The notes under the pieces: generated by a model
What the model saw: the letters and a program-made list of their open reading frames with translations, nothing else
Databases searched by the model: none
What the model was told of the DNA's origin: nothing
NCBI GenBank assembly: GCA_963709555.1
Contig: CAVPWR010000003.1
Coordinates: 1 to 64,000, forward strand
DNA length: 64,000 bases
Source: Sulfurisoma sp963709555
GTDB taxonomy: Bacteria; Pseudomonadota; Gammaproteobacteria; Burkholderiales; Rhodocyclaceae
Direction of reading: 5' to 3'
Part shown: positions 23,363 through 33,126 of the stretch, in pieces
Position numbering within the stretch: the stretch's first letter is position 1
How the letters are laid out: each line of letters starts with the position of its first letter
Position numbers and translations under genes: made by a program

Positions 23363-23704
23363 TTATATCCTGAGCAGATAAACTGCGGCGGCAAGGCTGC
23401 CCGCCACCGCCGCCAGATACAGCACGGCCGCGACGGCCGTGTCGGCGCGCAAGCCAAAGTCGTAGCAGGTGCAGCGCAGGCGATGCGCCGAACTCCACAG
23501 CGAGAGGGCGACCACGACGATGATGACAAGCTTGCCGAGACCGCTGCCGGCGAAGGCATGCATCCGCTCGTAACCGAGACCTTCCGGCACATGGCCCAGC
23601 GCAGCCAGGAAGGTGAGGAGCACGATCACCGGGATGAAAAAGGCGATGACCGTGCCGCCGGCGGCGAACGGGAACCAGACGACCGGTTTGTGCGACTTGG
23701 CCAT
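23363..23704 (-). CDS. frdD: fumarate reductase membrane anchor subunit D
   Basis: A 113-aa protein with three membrane helices, resembling E. coli FrdD: FAAGGTVIAFFIPVIVLLTF, then LGYERMHAFAGSGLGKLVII and WSSAHRLRCTCYDFGL. It pairs with FrdC to anchor FrdAB and form the menaquinol site on the inner membrane. It is the last gene of frdABCD, 2 bases after frdC, and ends 27 bases from the convergent der gene. Confidence 0.85.
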   Translation of the reverse strand: MAKSHKPVVWFPFAAGGTVIAFFIPVIVLLTFLAALGHVPEGLGYERMHAFAGSGLGKLVIIVVVALSLWSSAHRLRCTCYDFGLRADTAVAAVLYLAAVAGSLAAAVYLLRI

Positions 23705-23706
23705 GG

Positions 23707-24099
23707 TCAGAACACTCCCGCCAGGAAGAGGACGACGAACGACAGCACCACCCAGGCCACGTAGTGCGCGCCGGAAATCACGTTGCCGGGAACGAAATCC
23801 TCGCCGAGTTGCAGCGGCATGGCCTTCTGCGTGGCGTTGAACCAGGTGGCCGCGTGATAGACGGAGGCGACCAGGGCCAACGCATGAAAGACGATGGACG
23901 CGGGGCTGCGCAGCGCCGCGAGGAAGGCTTCGTAGCTGGCCTGCCCGGCGGCGAGACGCTGCAGGCCGACCACCAGCAGCACGCAATAGGCGCCGATGAA
24001 GATGCAGGTGACCTCGCGCGCCATGTAGCGCATATAGCGCGGATGGCGCAAGAACCAGGTGGTCGGCGGAACTACGCGTACCAGGGGCCTGCGGCTCAT
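23707..24099 (-). CDS. frdC: fumarate reductase membrane anchor subunit C
   Basis: A 130-aa protein with three membrane helices. The N-terminus (RPLVRVVPPTTWFLRHPRYM) matches the basic leader of E. coli FrdC, followed by YMAREVTCIFIGAYCVLLVV and HALALVASVYHAATWFNATQ. With FrdD it forms the four-subunit, E. coli-type quinol:fumarate reductase anchor. Start ATG at 24099 overlaps the frdB stop as ATGA. Confidence 0.85.
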   Translation of the reverse strand: MSRRPLVRVVPPTTWFLRHPRYMRYMAREVTCIFIGAYCVLLVVGLQRLAAGQASYEAFLAALRSPASIVFHALALVASVYHAATWFNATQKAMPLQLGEDFVPGNVISGAHYVAWVVLSFVVLFLAGVF

Positions 24100-24839
24100 T
24101 TTTTCCCCCACGGCAGTAAATGTTCCTTGATCCAGTCGATCGAGCTGGCGATCTTGACCTGCTGCAAGGCGCTGGCCGGATCGACATGGACCGGGCAGAC
24201 TTCGGAGCAGGCGCCGACGAAGGTGCATTCCCAGACGCCTTCGTGCGTGGCGATCACTTCCTGGCGCTCGTCGCGGCCCTGGTCGCGCGAATCCTGGTTG
24301 TAGCGGTGTGCCAAAGCGATGGCGGCCGGACCGATGAAGTGCTTCGTCAAGCCGTATTCAGGGCAGGCGGCGTAGCACAGGGTGCAGTTGATGCACATCG
24401 CGTACTGGCGGTAGCGCATCAATTGCGCCGGTGTCTGCCGGTATTCGCCTTCACTGAGGGGCTGCTTGTCCTTGCGGATGATGTAGGGCTTGACGCGCTT
24501 GAGCTTCTCCATGAAGTCGTCGGGCGCGGTGACCAGATCACGCTCGATCGGAAAATGCGCCAGCGGCTCGACGCGGATGATGTCCGCGTAATTGCGCAGG
24601 AAGGTATGGCAGGCCAGCTTGGGTTCGCCGTTGATCATCATGCCGCAGCTGCCGCAGACGGCCATGTGGCAGGACCAGCGGAAGTTGAGCGTCGGATCGA
24701 GGGTTTCCTTGATCTTGTTGAGGGCGTCGAGCACCACTCCCTCTTCGGGGCAGCTGACCTCGTAACGCTGGTAATGTCCCTCGCTGTCGGTGTCCGGGTT
24801 ATAGCGAAACACCTCCAGCCGGACCGAGCGTTCCTTCAT
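24096..24839 (-). CDS. frdB: fumarate reductase iron-sulfur subunit
   Basis: A 247-aa electron-transfer subunit with ligands for three clusters: [2Fe-2S] in CHMAVCGSCGMMINGEPKLAC at about 57-77, [4Fe-4S] in CINCTLCYAACP, and [3Fe-4S] in CTFVGACSEVCPVHVDP. It wires FrdA flavin to the quinone site in FrdCD. Similarity to E. coli FrdB is visible over the full length, including PKLACHTFLRNYAD and FIGPAAIALAHRYNQDSRD. The start MKERSVRL at 24839 overlaps frdA by ATGA. Confidence 0.94.
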   Translation of the reverse strand: MKERSVRLEVFRYNPDTDSEGHYQRYEVSCPEEGVVLDALNKIKETLDPTLNFRWSCHMAVCGSCGMMINGEPKLACHTFLRNYADIIRVEPLAHFPIERDLVTAPDDFMEKLKRVKPYIIRKDKQPLSEGEYRQTPAQLMRYRQYAMCINCTLCYAACPEYGLTKHFIGPAAIALAHRYNQDSRDQGRDERQEVIATHEGVWECTFVGACSEVCPVHVDPASALQQVKIASSIDWIKEHLLPWGKK

Positions 24840-26602
24840 TTGTGATCTCCGGAATAGTCGCGCACGCCGGGCGGCGATTTGGTGATCACCACGTCGAGGT
24901 ATTCGACGCGCGGAGCATCCAGGCCCTGCTGGTAAACCATCGTGTGGCGCAGAAAATTCCTGTCGTCGCGCTCGGGATAGTCGAGGCGCTGGTGCGCGCC
25001 GCGCGATTCCTTGCGTGCCAGGGCGCCCACCGTCATCGCTTCGGCGCAATTCAGCATGGAGCCGAGCTCGAGCGTCTGGAACAGGTCGGTGTTGTAGACA
25101 TTGGTCTTGTCGGTGAGGACGACGCGGTGGTAGCGCGCACGCAATTCATGCAGCTTGGCGACGGCTTCCTGCAGACCCGCTTCGGTGCGATAGATGCCGG
25201 CATTGGTCTCCATCGTTTCCATCATTTCCCGGCGCACGCCGGCGACCGTTTCGTTGCCTGCGGTACGCGAGAACAGCTCGCGGATGCGCGCCTGGGTGGC
25301 TTCGGCGCGGCTGTTCAGCGCCGCCGTATCGGCGGCCGGAACATTCTGAAGGTAGTCGATGGCGGAGAGTGCGGCGCGGCGGCCGAACACCAGCAACTCG
25401 ACCAGCGAATTCGATCCCAGCCGGTTGGCGCCGTTGAGGCTGACGCAGGCGCATTCGCCGGCGGCGAAGAGGCCGGGCAGGGGGGTCGCCGCCCGGGTGT
25501 CGGTCGAGATGCCGCCCATCATGTAGTGCACCACGGGGCGGATCGGTACCGGCTCCTTGACGATGTCGACACCCAGATAGCTGGCGGCCAGTTCGCGTAC
25601 CAGCGGCAGGCGCTCGTTGATTTTCTTTTCGCCGAGGTGGCGCATGTCGAGCAGCACGCATTCGCCCCACGGGGTCGAGACGGTGTTGCCCTTTTGCAGC
25701 TCGTGCCAGTAGGCCTGGCTGACGCGATCGCGCGGGCCGAGCTCCATGGTCTTGAGCTGCGGCTGGCCCACCGGGGTTTCCGGCCCCATGCCGTAGTCCT
25801 GCAGGTAGCGGCGCCCGTTCTTGTTGACCAGGATGCCGCCTTCGCCGCGACAGGCTTCGGTCAGCAGGCTGCCGGTATTCGGCAGGCCGGTCGGGTGGTA
25901 CTGCACGAATTCCATGTCCTTCAGCGGCGCGCCGGCGCGATAGGCCATGGCCATGCCGTCGCCGGTCTTGATGGCGCCGTTGGTGGTGAAGGGAAACATG
26001 CGGCCGGCACCGCCGCCGGCGATGATGACCGACTTGGCGTGGAATTGGCGCAACTGGCCGCTGCGCATCTCCATGGCCGTCAGCCCCTGGCAACGGCCGT
26101 CGTCGACCAGCAGGTCGAGCGCGAAGTATTCGTCGTAGCGGGTGATCGACGGAAACTGCAGCGAGGTCTGGAACAGGGTGTGCAGGATGTGGAAGCCCGA
26201 CTTGTCGGCGGCGAACCAGGTGCGCTTCTTCTTCATGCCGCCGAACGGCCGCACCGCCACCGAGCCGTCCGCCTCCCGGTTCCACGGGCAGCCCCAGTGC
26301 TCGAGCTGGAGCAATTCCTTCGGTGCTTCGCGCACGAAGTATTCGACGCAATCCTGATCCGACAGCCAGTCGCCGCCGCCGACGGTATCGTCGAAATGCA
26401 CGTCGAAGCTGTCATCCGGCTTGATCACGCCGGCCGCTCCGCCTTCGGCTGCGCAGGTATGGCTGCGCATCGGGTACACCTTCGAGATCAGCGCAATGCG
26501 CAATGCGGGATCAGTCTCGGCCAGGGCGATGGCTGCTCGCAGGCCCGCTCCACCGGCACCGATGATTGCAACATCGGTCGATATCGTTTCCATTGCGCCC
26601 AT
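24836..26602 (-). CDS. frdA: fumarate reductase flavoprotein subunit
   Basis: A 588-aa flavoprotein that reduces fumarate to succinate as the end of anaerobic respiration (it can also run as a succinate dehydrogenase). The FAD-binding start is DVAIIGAGGAGLRAAIALAE, the covalent FAD site is YPMRSHTCAAEGG (His 45-48 region), and the dicarboxylate site includes LNGANRLGSNSLVELLVFGR. The resemblance is closest to E. coli FrdA rather than SdhA, for example WFAADKSGFHILHTLFQTSL. An ATG at 26593 is an alternative start. The operon lies between der and hfq on the opposite strand, below an FNR-like box, which fits oxygen-limited expression. Confidence 0.93.
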   Translation of the reverse strand: MGAMETISTDVAIIGAGGAGLRAAIALAETDPALRIALISKVYPMRSHTCAAEGGAAGVIKPDDSFDVHFDDTVGGGDWLSDQDCVEYFVREAPKELLQLEHWGCPWNREADGSVAVRPFGGMKKKRTWFAADKSGFHILHTLFQTSLQFPSITRYDEYFALDLLVDDGRCQGLTAMEMRSGQLRQFHAKSVIIAGGGAGRMFPFTTNGAIKTGDGMAMAYRAGAPLKDMEFVQYHPTGLPNTGSLLTEACRGEGGILVNKNGRRYLQDYGMGPETPVGQPQLKTMELGPRDRVSQAYWHELQKGNTVSTPWGECVLLDMRHLGEKKINERLPLVRELAASYLGVDIVKEPVPIRPVVHYMMGGISTDTRAATPLPGLFAAGECACVSLNGANRLGSNSLVELLVFGRRAALSAIDYLQNVPAADTAALNSRAEATQARIRELFSRTAGNETVAGVRREMMETMETNAGIYRTEAGLQEAVAKLHELRARYHRVVLTDKTNVYNTDLFQTLELGSMLNCAEAMTVGALARKESRGAHQRLDYPERDDRNFLRHTMVYQQGLDAPRVEYLDVVITKSPPGVRDYSGDHK

Positions 26603-26632
26603 CCATGAGGTAAGTGCTGCTTCCGGCCCGCC

Positions 26633-26673
26633 AGTATCGGCTCTTTGGCCGGTCTGCTATTGACTTGCGTCAA
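26633..26673 (-). promoter_or_regulatory. FNR/ANR-like box and -10 of the frd promoter
   Basis: TTGAC-TTGC-GTCAA at 26660-26673 is a symmetric near match to the FNR-family consensus TTGAT-N4-ATCAA. Reading towards frdA, 21 bases separate it from a possible -10 GATACT (26638-26633). That is close to the spacing of class II FNR-activated promoters (box centred near -41.5). Regulation is inferred from this alone. Confidence 0.6.
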
Positions 26674-26708
26674 TGTTGGCTGGCGCATCAAGTACCGTTG
26701 TGGGAAGG

Positions 26709-26730
26709 GGCGCCGGTGGCGGCCGGCGCC
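26709..26730. repeat. GC-rich hairpin between frdA and hfq
   Basis: GGCGCCGG (26709-26716) and CCGGCGCC (26723-26730) form a perfect 8-bp stem with a 6-nt loop, without a T run on either strand. It lies 60 bases before hfq. Role unknown. Confidence 0.45.
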
Positions 26731-26789
26731 AAAATCCATTAGAGTAGCGCGCTCATTCAACCCCGAGCGTCATATAAGAGAGGCCAACC

Positions 26790-27026
26790 ATGAGCAACAA
26801 AGGGCAGATGCTACAAGACCCGTTCCTGAACGCGCTGCGGCGCGAGCATATTCCGGTCTCGATCTATCTCGTCAACGGCATCAAGCTGCAGGGTCAGGTC
26901 GAGTCCTTCGACCAGTACGTGGTGCTGCTCAAGAACACCGTCACCCAGATGGTTTACAAGCACGCGATCTCGACCGTGGTGCCGGCCCGCCCGGTCAGCA
27001 TCACCCAGGAAAACGAAGGCGAGTGA
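26790..27026 (+). CDS. hfq: RNA chaperone Hfq
   Basis: Hfq (78 aa) is the hexameric Sm-like protein that pairs small RNAs with messages. Sm1 and Sm2 motifs are complete: QDPFLNALRREHIPVSIYLV, KLQGQVESFDQYVVLLKN and YKHAISTVVP. A GAGAGG ribosome site precedes the ATG. It is followed by hflX-hflK-hflC as in most proteobacteria. Confidence 0.98.
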   Translation: MSNKGQMLQDPFLNALRREHIPVSIYLVNGIKLQGQVESFDQYVVLLKNTVTQMVYKHAISTVVPARPVSITQENEGE

Positions 27027-27095
27027 TCTTTCGCATGCGCCGGGCAGGGTGGGCGCGTTTGACTCCACCGCTGCCGCTTCCCGCAGTTCCCACCG

Positions 27096-28235
<1,140 letters not shown>

Positions 28236-28284
28236 AATCCAACCTCCCCGACATCACATCCAATCCATGATTACAGGCATTCTC

Positions 28285-29568
28285 ATGTCCCTCAACGACC
28301 CAGGTTGGGGCAACGATCCCAACCGCGGCAAGAAGGGCGGCAATCAGGGCCCGCCCGACCTCGAGGAGTTGTGGCGCGACTTCAACCGCCGCCTCTCCGG
28401 CTTGCTTGGCAGGAAGGGTGGCGGCAGTGGCGATGGTGGCGGCAATGGCGGCGGCGGCTTGCCGACACTGTCCCCGCGCCAGTTCGGCGGCGGCCTCGGG
28501 ATTCTCGGCGTCCTGGTTGCGGTGGTCTGGCTCGGCAGCGGCTTCTATATTGTCGACGCCAGCCAGCGCGGCCTGGTGCTGCAGTTCGGCAGCTACAAGG
28601 AAACCACCGAGCCCGGCCTGCGCTGGCGTCTGCCGTGGCCGATCCAGAGTCACGAGATCGTGAACCTAACCGGTGTGCGCACGGTCGAAGTGGGTTATCG
28701 CGGCACGGAAAAGAACAAGGTGCTGAAAGAGGCGCTGATGCTGACCGACGACGAGAACATCGTCATGGTGCAGTTCGCCGTGCAGTACCTGCTGAAGGAT
28801 CCCAAGGACTACATCTTCAAGAATCGCCATCCTGACGACGCCGTGCTCGGTGCCGCCGAAACGGCGATCCGCGAGGTGGTGGGCAAGAACAAGATGGACT
28901 TCGTGCTCTACGAGGGGCGCGACGTCATCGCCGCCAACACCCAGAAGCTGATGCAGGACATCCTCGACCGCTACGCCACCGGCATCCAGATCCGCGCCGT
29001 CTCCATGCAGAGCACGCAGCCGCCGGAACAGGTGCAGGCGGCCTTCGACGACGCAGTGAAGGCCGGCCAGGATCGCGAGCGGCAGAAGAACGAGGGCCAG
29101 GCGTATGCCAATGACGTCATCCCGCGCGCGCGCGGTACGGCCTCGCGGCTGATCGAGGAGTCCAACGGCTACAAGAGCCGCATCATCGCCACCGCCGAAG
29201 GCGATGCTTCGCGCTTCAAGCAGATTCTCGTCGAATACAACAAGGCGCCCGAAGTGACACGTTCCCGCATGTATCTGGAGACGGTGCAGCAGGTCTATTC
29301 CAGCACCAGCAAGGTGATGATCGACGCCAAGGGCCAGGGCAACCTGCTTTACCTGCCGCTCGACAAGCTGATGGCCGCGGCCGGTGCCGCCGTGGCTGCG
29401 GCGCCATCGGCCGAACCTGCCGCCGCCCGTACCGAGCCGGCTGCCGCCGTTTCCGGCGCCGTGCCGCCGCAACTTGAAAAGAGCGCGCCGGACGGCCAGT
29501 CCGGCATGTTCGGCATGAGCGGGCGCTCGCGTGACAACATTGGCTCGCGTGAGCGGGGAGGCCGTTGA
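28285..29568 (+). CDS. hflK: FtsH protease modulator HflK
   Basis: HflK (427 aa) is a membrane SPFH/band-7 protein that with HflC forms a cage around FtsH at the inner membrane. A Gly-rich cytoplasmic head (GGGSGDGGGNGGGG) precedes a single membrane segment at about 68-88 and the band-7 domain (VDASQRGLVLQFGSYKETTE). The C-terminal tail is Ala/Pro-rich. The start MSLNDPGWGNDPNRG is preferred over an ATG six codons upstream because it matches the family N-terminus. The stop overlaps hflC. Confidence 0.94.
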   Translation: MSLNDPGWGNDPNRGKKGGNQGPPDLEELWRDFNRRLSGLLGRKGGGSGDGGGNGGGGLPTLSPRQFGGGLGILGVLVAVVWLGSGFYIVDASQRGLVLQFGSYKETTEPGLRWRLPWPIQSHEIVNLTGVRTVEVGYRGTEKNKVLKEALMLTDDENIVMVQFAVQYLLKDPKDYIFKNRHPDDAVLGAAETAIREVVGKNKMDFVLYEGRDVIAANTQKLMQDILDRYATGIQIRAVSMQSTQPPEQVQAAFDDAVKAGQDRERQKNEGQAYANDVIPRARGTASRLIEESNGYKSRIIATAEGDASRFKQILVEYNKAPEVTRSRMYLETVQQVYSSTSKVMIDAKGQGNLLYLPLDKLMAAAGAAVAAAPSAEPAAARTEPAAAVSGAVPPQLEKSAPDGQSGMFGMSGRSRDNIGSRERGGR

Positions 29569-30443
29569 TGATTCGCCACCTACCCATGATCGGCTCGGCC
29601 TTCATGGCCGCACTGGTCGTTGCCGCGATGACGCTGTTCACGGTCGACCAGCGCCAGTACGCCATCATCTTCCAGCTCGGCGAAGTCAAGGAAGTCATCC
29701 GCGAGCCGGGTCTCGCCTTCAAGTGGCCGCTGATCCAGAACGTGCGTGTTTTCGACAAGCGCATCCTGACGCTCGACACCGCCGAACCCGAGCGCTTCCT
29801 CACCGCCGAGAAAAAGCCGGTGCTGGTCGATTCCTACGTCAAGTGGCGCATCCACGACGTCAAGCAGTACTACATCTCCGTCGGCGGCGACGAAACGCTG
29901 GCCAAGACGCGGCTGGCGCAGACGGTGAATTCCGGCCTGCGCGAGGAGTTCGGCAAGCGCACCGTCCATGACGTCGTTTCCGGCGCGCGTGACCAGATCA
30001 TGGCCGACGTGAAGAAAAAGGCCGATGCCGACATGCGCGCCATCGGCGTCGAAATCGTCGACGTCCGCCTCAAGCGCGTCGATTACCCGACCGACGTGTC
30101 GGAATCGGTTTACCGCCGGATGGAAACCGAGCGCAAGCGCGTCGCCAACGAGCTGCGTTCGCAGGGCGCGGCCGAGGCCGAGAAGATCCGCGCCGACGCC
30201 GACCGCCAGCGCGAGGTCATCGTCGCCGAGGCCTATCGAGATGCGCAGAAAACCAAGGGCGAGGGCGATGCGAAGGCAGCCTCGACCTACGGCCAGGCCT
30301 TCGGCCAGAACGCCGAGTTCTATTCCTTCTACCGCAGCCTCGAAGCCTATCGCGGCAGCTTCAAGAACAAGAGCGACGTGCTGGTGGTCGAGCCGAATTC
30401 CGATTTCTTCAAGTACCTGAAGAACCCGAAGGGCGCCAAGTAA
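29568..30443 (+). CDS. hflC: FtsH protease modulator HflC
   Basis: HflC (291 aa), partner of HflK. An N-terminal membrane segment (MIGSAFMAALVVAAMTLFTV) leads into the band-7 domain (RQYAIIFQLGEVKEVIREPG), with a long charged helix (YRRMETERKRVANELRSQGA) near the end. The ATG at 29568 overlaps the hflK stop by one base (TGATG). Confidence 0.95.
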   Translation: MIRHLPMIGSAFMAALVVAAMTLFTVDQRQYAIIFQLGEVKEVIREPGLAFKWPLIQNVRVFDKRILTLDTAEPERFLTAEKKPVLVDSYVKWRIHDVKQYYISVGGDETLAKTRLAQTVNSGLREEFGKRTVHDVVSGARDQIMADVKKKADADMRAIGVEIVDVRLKRVDYPTDVSESVYRRMETERKRVANELRSQGAAEAEKIRADADRQREVIVAEAYRDAQKTKGEGDAKAASTYGQAFGQNAEFYSFYRSLEAYRGSFKNKSDVLVVEPNSDFFKYLKNPKGAK

Positions 30444-30449
30444 TTCTTC

Positions 30450-30635
30450 ATGGTCACGACGTTCCTGCTGGCGTTCGCGCTGATGCTGGTGATCGAAGGC
30501 CTGATGCCCTTCATCGCGCCGCGGGTATGGCGTGAGACCTTTCGCCGCGTCACCGAACTGGCCGACGGCCAGTTGCGCTTTCTCGGCCTGACGTCGATCA
30601 TCGTCGGCCTGATTCTCATGGTTGTGGTGAAATGA
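30450..30635 (+). CDS. DUF2065 family small membrane protein (YjeT-like)
   Basis: A 61-aa protein with two membrane helices: TTFLLAFALMLVIEGLMPFI and FLGLTSIIVGLILMVVV, joined by a conserved loop (RVWRETFRRVTELADGQLRF). It matches DUF2065, which usually sits between hflC and hisZ/purA. Function is unknown. It overlaps hisZ by ATGA. Confidence 0.88.
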   Translation: MVTTFLLAFALMLVIEGLMPFIAPRVWRETFRRVTELADGQLRFLGLTSIIVGLILMVVVK

Positions 30636-31813
30636 GTGCGCTCACTACCCCGCGCTGGCTGCTGCCAGAGGCGATAGAGGACCTGCTGCCGGCCGAGGCG
30701 GCCCACGTCGAGCGCCTGCGCCGCCGCCTGCTCGACGAGTATTCGCGTCATGGCTTCGATCTGGTGGCGCCGCCGTTGCTCGAGTATGTCGAGTCGCTGC
30801 TGACCGGCAGCGGCCGCGACATGGACCTGCGCACCTTCAAGCTGGTGGATCAGCTCTCGGGCCGCACCGTCGGCGTCCGTGCCGACATCACGCCGCAGGT
30901 CGCGCGCATCGACGCCCACCTGCTGAACCGCAAGGGTGTGGCGCGGCTGTGCTACTGCGGCAGCGTGCTCCATACGGTACCCTCGGGCCTGCTCGCCTCG
31001 CGCGAGCCGCTGCAGATCGGCGCCGAGCTCTACGGCCACGCCGGGCTCGAAGCCGACATCGAGATCGTCCGCCTGCTGGCGCGCTCGCTCGAGTTGTGCG
31101 CCGTGCCGGCGGTCCGCATCGATCTCGGCCATGTCGCCATCTTCCGGGCGCTGGCCGCCGCGGCGCAATTGTCGCCCGACGGCGAGCTGGCGATTTTCGC
31201 AGCGCTCCAGGCCAAGGACGCGCCGGCGCTGAGAGAGCTGGTCGCTGCCGTGGCCGAGCCCGTCCGCGGCGGACTACTGGCGCTGCCCGAACTCTACGGC
31301 GGGCGCGAAGTGCTCGAACGTGCCGTGGCGCTACTGCCGACTTTTCCTGAAATCAACCAGGCCCTGGCCGAGCTGCGCCGCCTCGCCGACGCGTTGGCCG
31401 GGCTGCCGCTGAGTTTCGATCTGGCCGAGCTGCGCGGCTACCACTACCACAGCGGCGTGGTCTTCGCCGCCTATGCCGGCGGCAATCCCGGCGCGGTGGC
31501 GCTGGGCGGGCGCTACGACAAGGTCGGCCAGGCCTTCGGCCGCGGCCGCGCCGCCACCGGTTTTTCGATGGACCTGCGCGAGGTGGCGCGACTGGCCCCG
31601 CCGGAGGCGCCGCGCGGTGCGATACTGGCGCCCTGGCCCGAGGACGATTCGAACCCGGGGCTGCATGCCGAGACCGAACGGCTGCGCGCCCAGGGCGAGA
31701 CTGTCGTCGCCGCCCTGCCCGGGCATGAGGCGACATGGCATGAAACCGGCTGCGACCGCATCCTGATGCGGCGCGGCGAGCAATGGATTATCGAAGCATT
31801 CAAGGAAAACTGA
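30632..31813 (+). CDS. hisZ: ATP phosphoribosyltransferase regulatory subunit
   Basis: HisZ (393 aa) is a catalytically inactive HisRS-like protein that activates the short HisG at the first step of histidine synthesis. HisRS-like segments are RWLLPEAIEDLLPAEAAHVE, VGVRADITPQVARIDAHLLN and ALGGRYDKVGQAFGRGRAAT. The missing anticodon-binding domain and altered motif 2 separate it from HisS in this same window. It lies between DUF2065 and purA, the conserved place. Confidence 0.93.
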   Translation: MSALTTPRWLLPEAIEDLLPAEAAHVERLRRRLLDEYSRHGFDLVAPPLLEYVESLLTGSGRDMDLRTFKLVDQLSGRTVGVRADITPQVARIDAHLLNRKGVARLCYCGSVLHTVPSGLLASREPLQIGAELYGHAGLEADIEIVRLLARSLELCAVPAVRIDLGHVAIFRALAAAAQLSPDGELAIFAALQAKDAPALRELVAAVAEPVRGGLLALPELYGGREVLERAVALLPTFPEINQALAELRRLADALAGLPLSFDLAELRGYHYHSGVVFAAYAGGNPGAVALGGRYDKVGQAFGRGRAATGFSMDLREVARLAPPEAPRGAILAPWPEDDSNPGLHAETERLRAQGETVVAALPGHEATWHETGCDRILMRRGEQWIIEAFKEN

Positions 31814-31815
31814 TC

Positions 31816-33126
31816 ATGGCAAAGAACGTAGTCGTTATCGGCACCCAGTGGGGGGATGAAGGCAAGGGCAAGATTGTCGACTGGCTGACCGATCACGCCC
31901 AGGGCGTGGTGCGTTACCAGGGCGGCCACAATGCCGGCCACACGCTGGTCATCGGCGGCAAGAAGACCGTGCTGCACCTGGTGCCATCGGGCATCCTGCG
32001 TGAAGGCGTCACCTGCTACATCGGCAACGGCGTGGTGCTGTCGCCCGAAGCGCTGGTCAAAGAACTCGACGAACTCAAGACTGCCGGTGTCGATGCCGAT
32101 GCGCGACTGAAGATTTCCGAAGCCTGCCCGCTGATCCTGCCTTACCACCAGGCACTCGACATTGCGCGCGAAGTGGCCAAGGGCGCCAACAAGATCGGCA
32201 CCACCGGCCGCGGTATCGGTCCTGCCTATGAAGACAAGGTCGCCCGCCGCGGGCTGCGCGTGCAGGACCTGTTGCGGCCCAAGCGTTTCGCCGAGAAACT
32301 GGCCGAGGTGCTCGACTATCACAACTTCGTGCTCAAGAATTACCTCGGTGCCGCGCCCGTCGACTTCCAGACCGTGCTCGACGGTGCCATGACGCTGGCA
32401 CCGCGGCTGACGAAGATGATCGCCGATGTGCCGCGTTCGCTCTACGAAGCGCACAAGGGCGGCGCCAACCTTCTGTTCGAGGGCGCGCAGGGCACGCTGC
32501 TCGACATCGACCATGGCACCTATCCGTATGTGACTTCGTCGAACTGCGTCGCCGGGGGTGCCTCCACCGGCGCCGGCGTCGGCCCGAGCATGCTGCATTA
32601 CGTGCTCGGCATCACCAAGGCCTACACCACACGCGTCGGCAGCGGCCCCTTCCCGACGGAACTCTACGATGCCCTCGACAAGCAGGACCCGGCCGGCAAG
32701 CACATGGCCACCAAGGGTCACGAGTTTGGCGCCACCACCGGTCGCGCCCGCCGCTGCGGCTGGTTCGATGCCGCGGCGCTCAAGCGCGCGATCCAGATCA
32801 ACGGTGTCTCCGGACTGTGCGTGATGAAGCTCGACGTGCTCGACGGCATCGAGGAAATGAAGATCTGCACCGGCTACAAGCTCGATGGCCAGTTCACCGA
32901 CATCCTGCCCGTCGGTGCCGACGACCTCGAGCGCTGCGAGCCGGTGTATGAATCCATGCCGGGCTGGTCGGACAACACGGTGGGCGTGAAGAACCACGAT
33001 GAACTGCCGGCAGCGGCGCGCGCCTACATCAAGCGCATGGAAGAGCTTTGCGGGGTGCCCGTCGACATGATCTCGACCGGCCCCGACCGCGAAGAAACCA
33101 TCGTCCTGCGCCACCCCTTCAAGTAA
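31816..33126 (+). CDS. purA: adenylosuccinate synthetase
   Basis: PurA (436 aa) joins aspartate to IMP with GTP in AMP synthesis. Hallmarks are VVVIGTQWGDEGKGKIVDWL at the start, the catalytic region RYQGGHNAGHTLV, the GTP site FEGAQGTLLDIDHGTYPYVT, and TTGRARRCGWFDAAAL. The start at 31816 directly follows the hisZ stop; a longer in-frame start inside hisZ is unlikely. Confidence 0.97.
   Translation: MAKNVVVIGTQWGDEGKGKIVDWLTDHAQGVVRYQGGHNAGHTLVIGGKKTVLHLVPSGILREGVTCYIGNGVVLSPEALVKELDELKTAGVDADARLKISEACPLILPYHQALDIAREVAKGANKIGTTGRGIGPAYEDKVARRGLRVQDLLRPKRFAEKLAEVLDYHNFVLKNYLGAAPVDFQTVLDGAMTLAPRLTKMIADVPRSLYEAHKGGANLLFEGAQGTLLDIDHGTYPYVTSSNCVAGGASTGAGVGPSMLHYVLGITKAYTTRVGSGPFPTELYDALDKQDPAGKHMATKGHEFGATTGRARRCGWFDAAALKRAIQINGVSGLCVMKLDVLDGIEEMKICTGYKLDGQFTDILPVGADDLERCEPVYESMPGWSDNTVGVKNHDELPAAARAYIKRMEELCGVPVDMISTGPDREETIVLRHPFK

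Noticed and set aside
24842..26608. A 588-codon plus-strand frame
   Set aside because: Antisense shadow of frdA, which has full catalytic motifs on the other strand.
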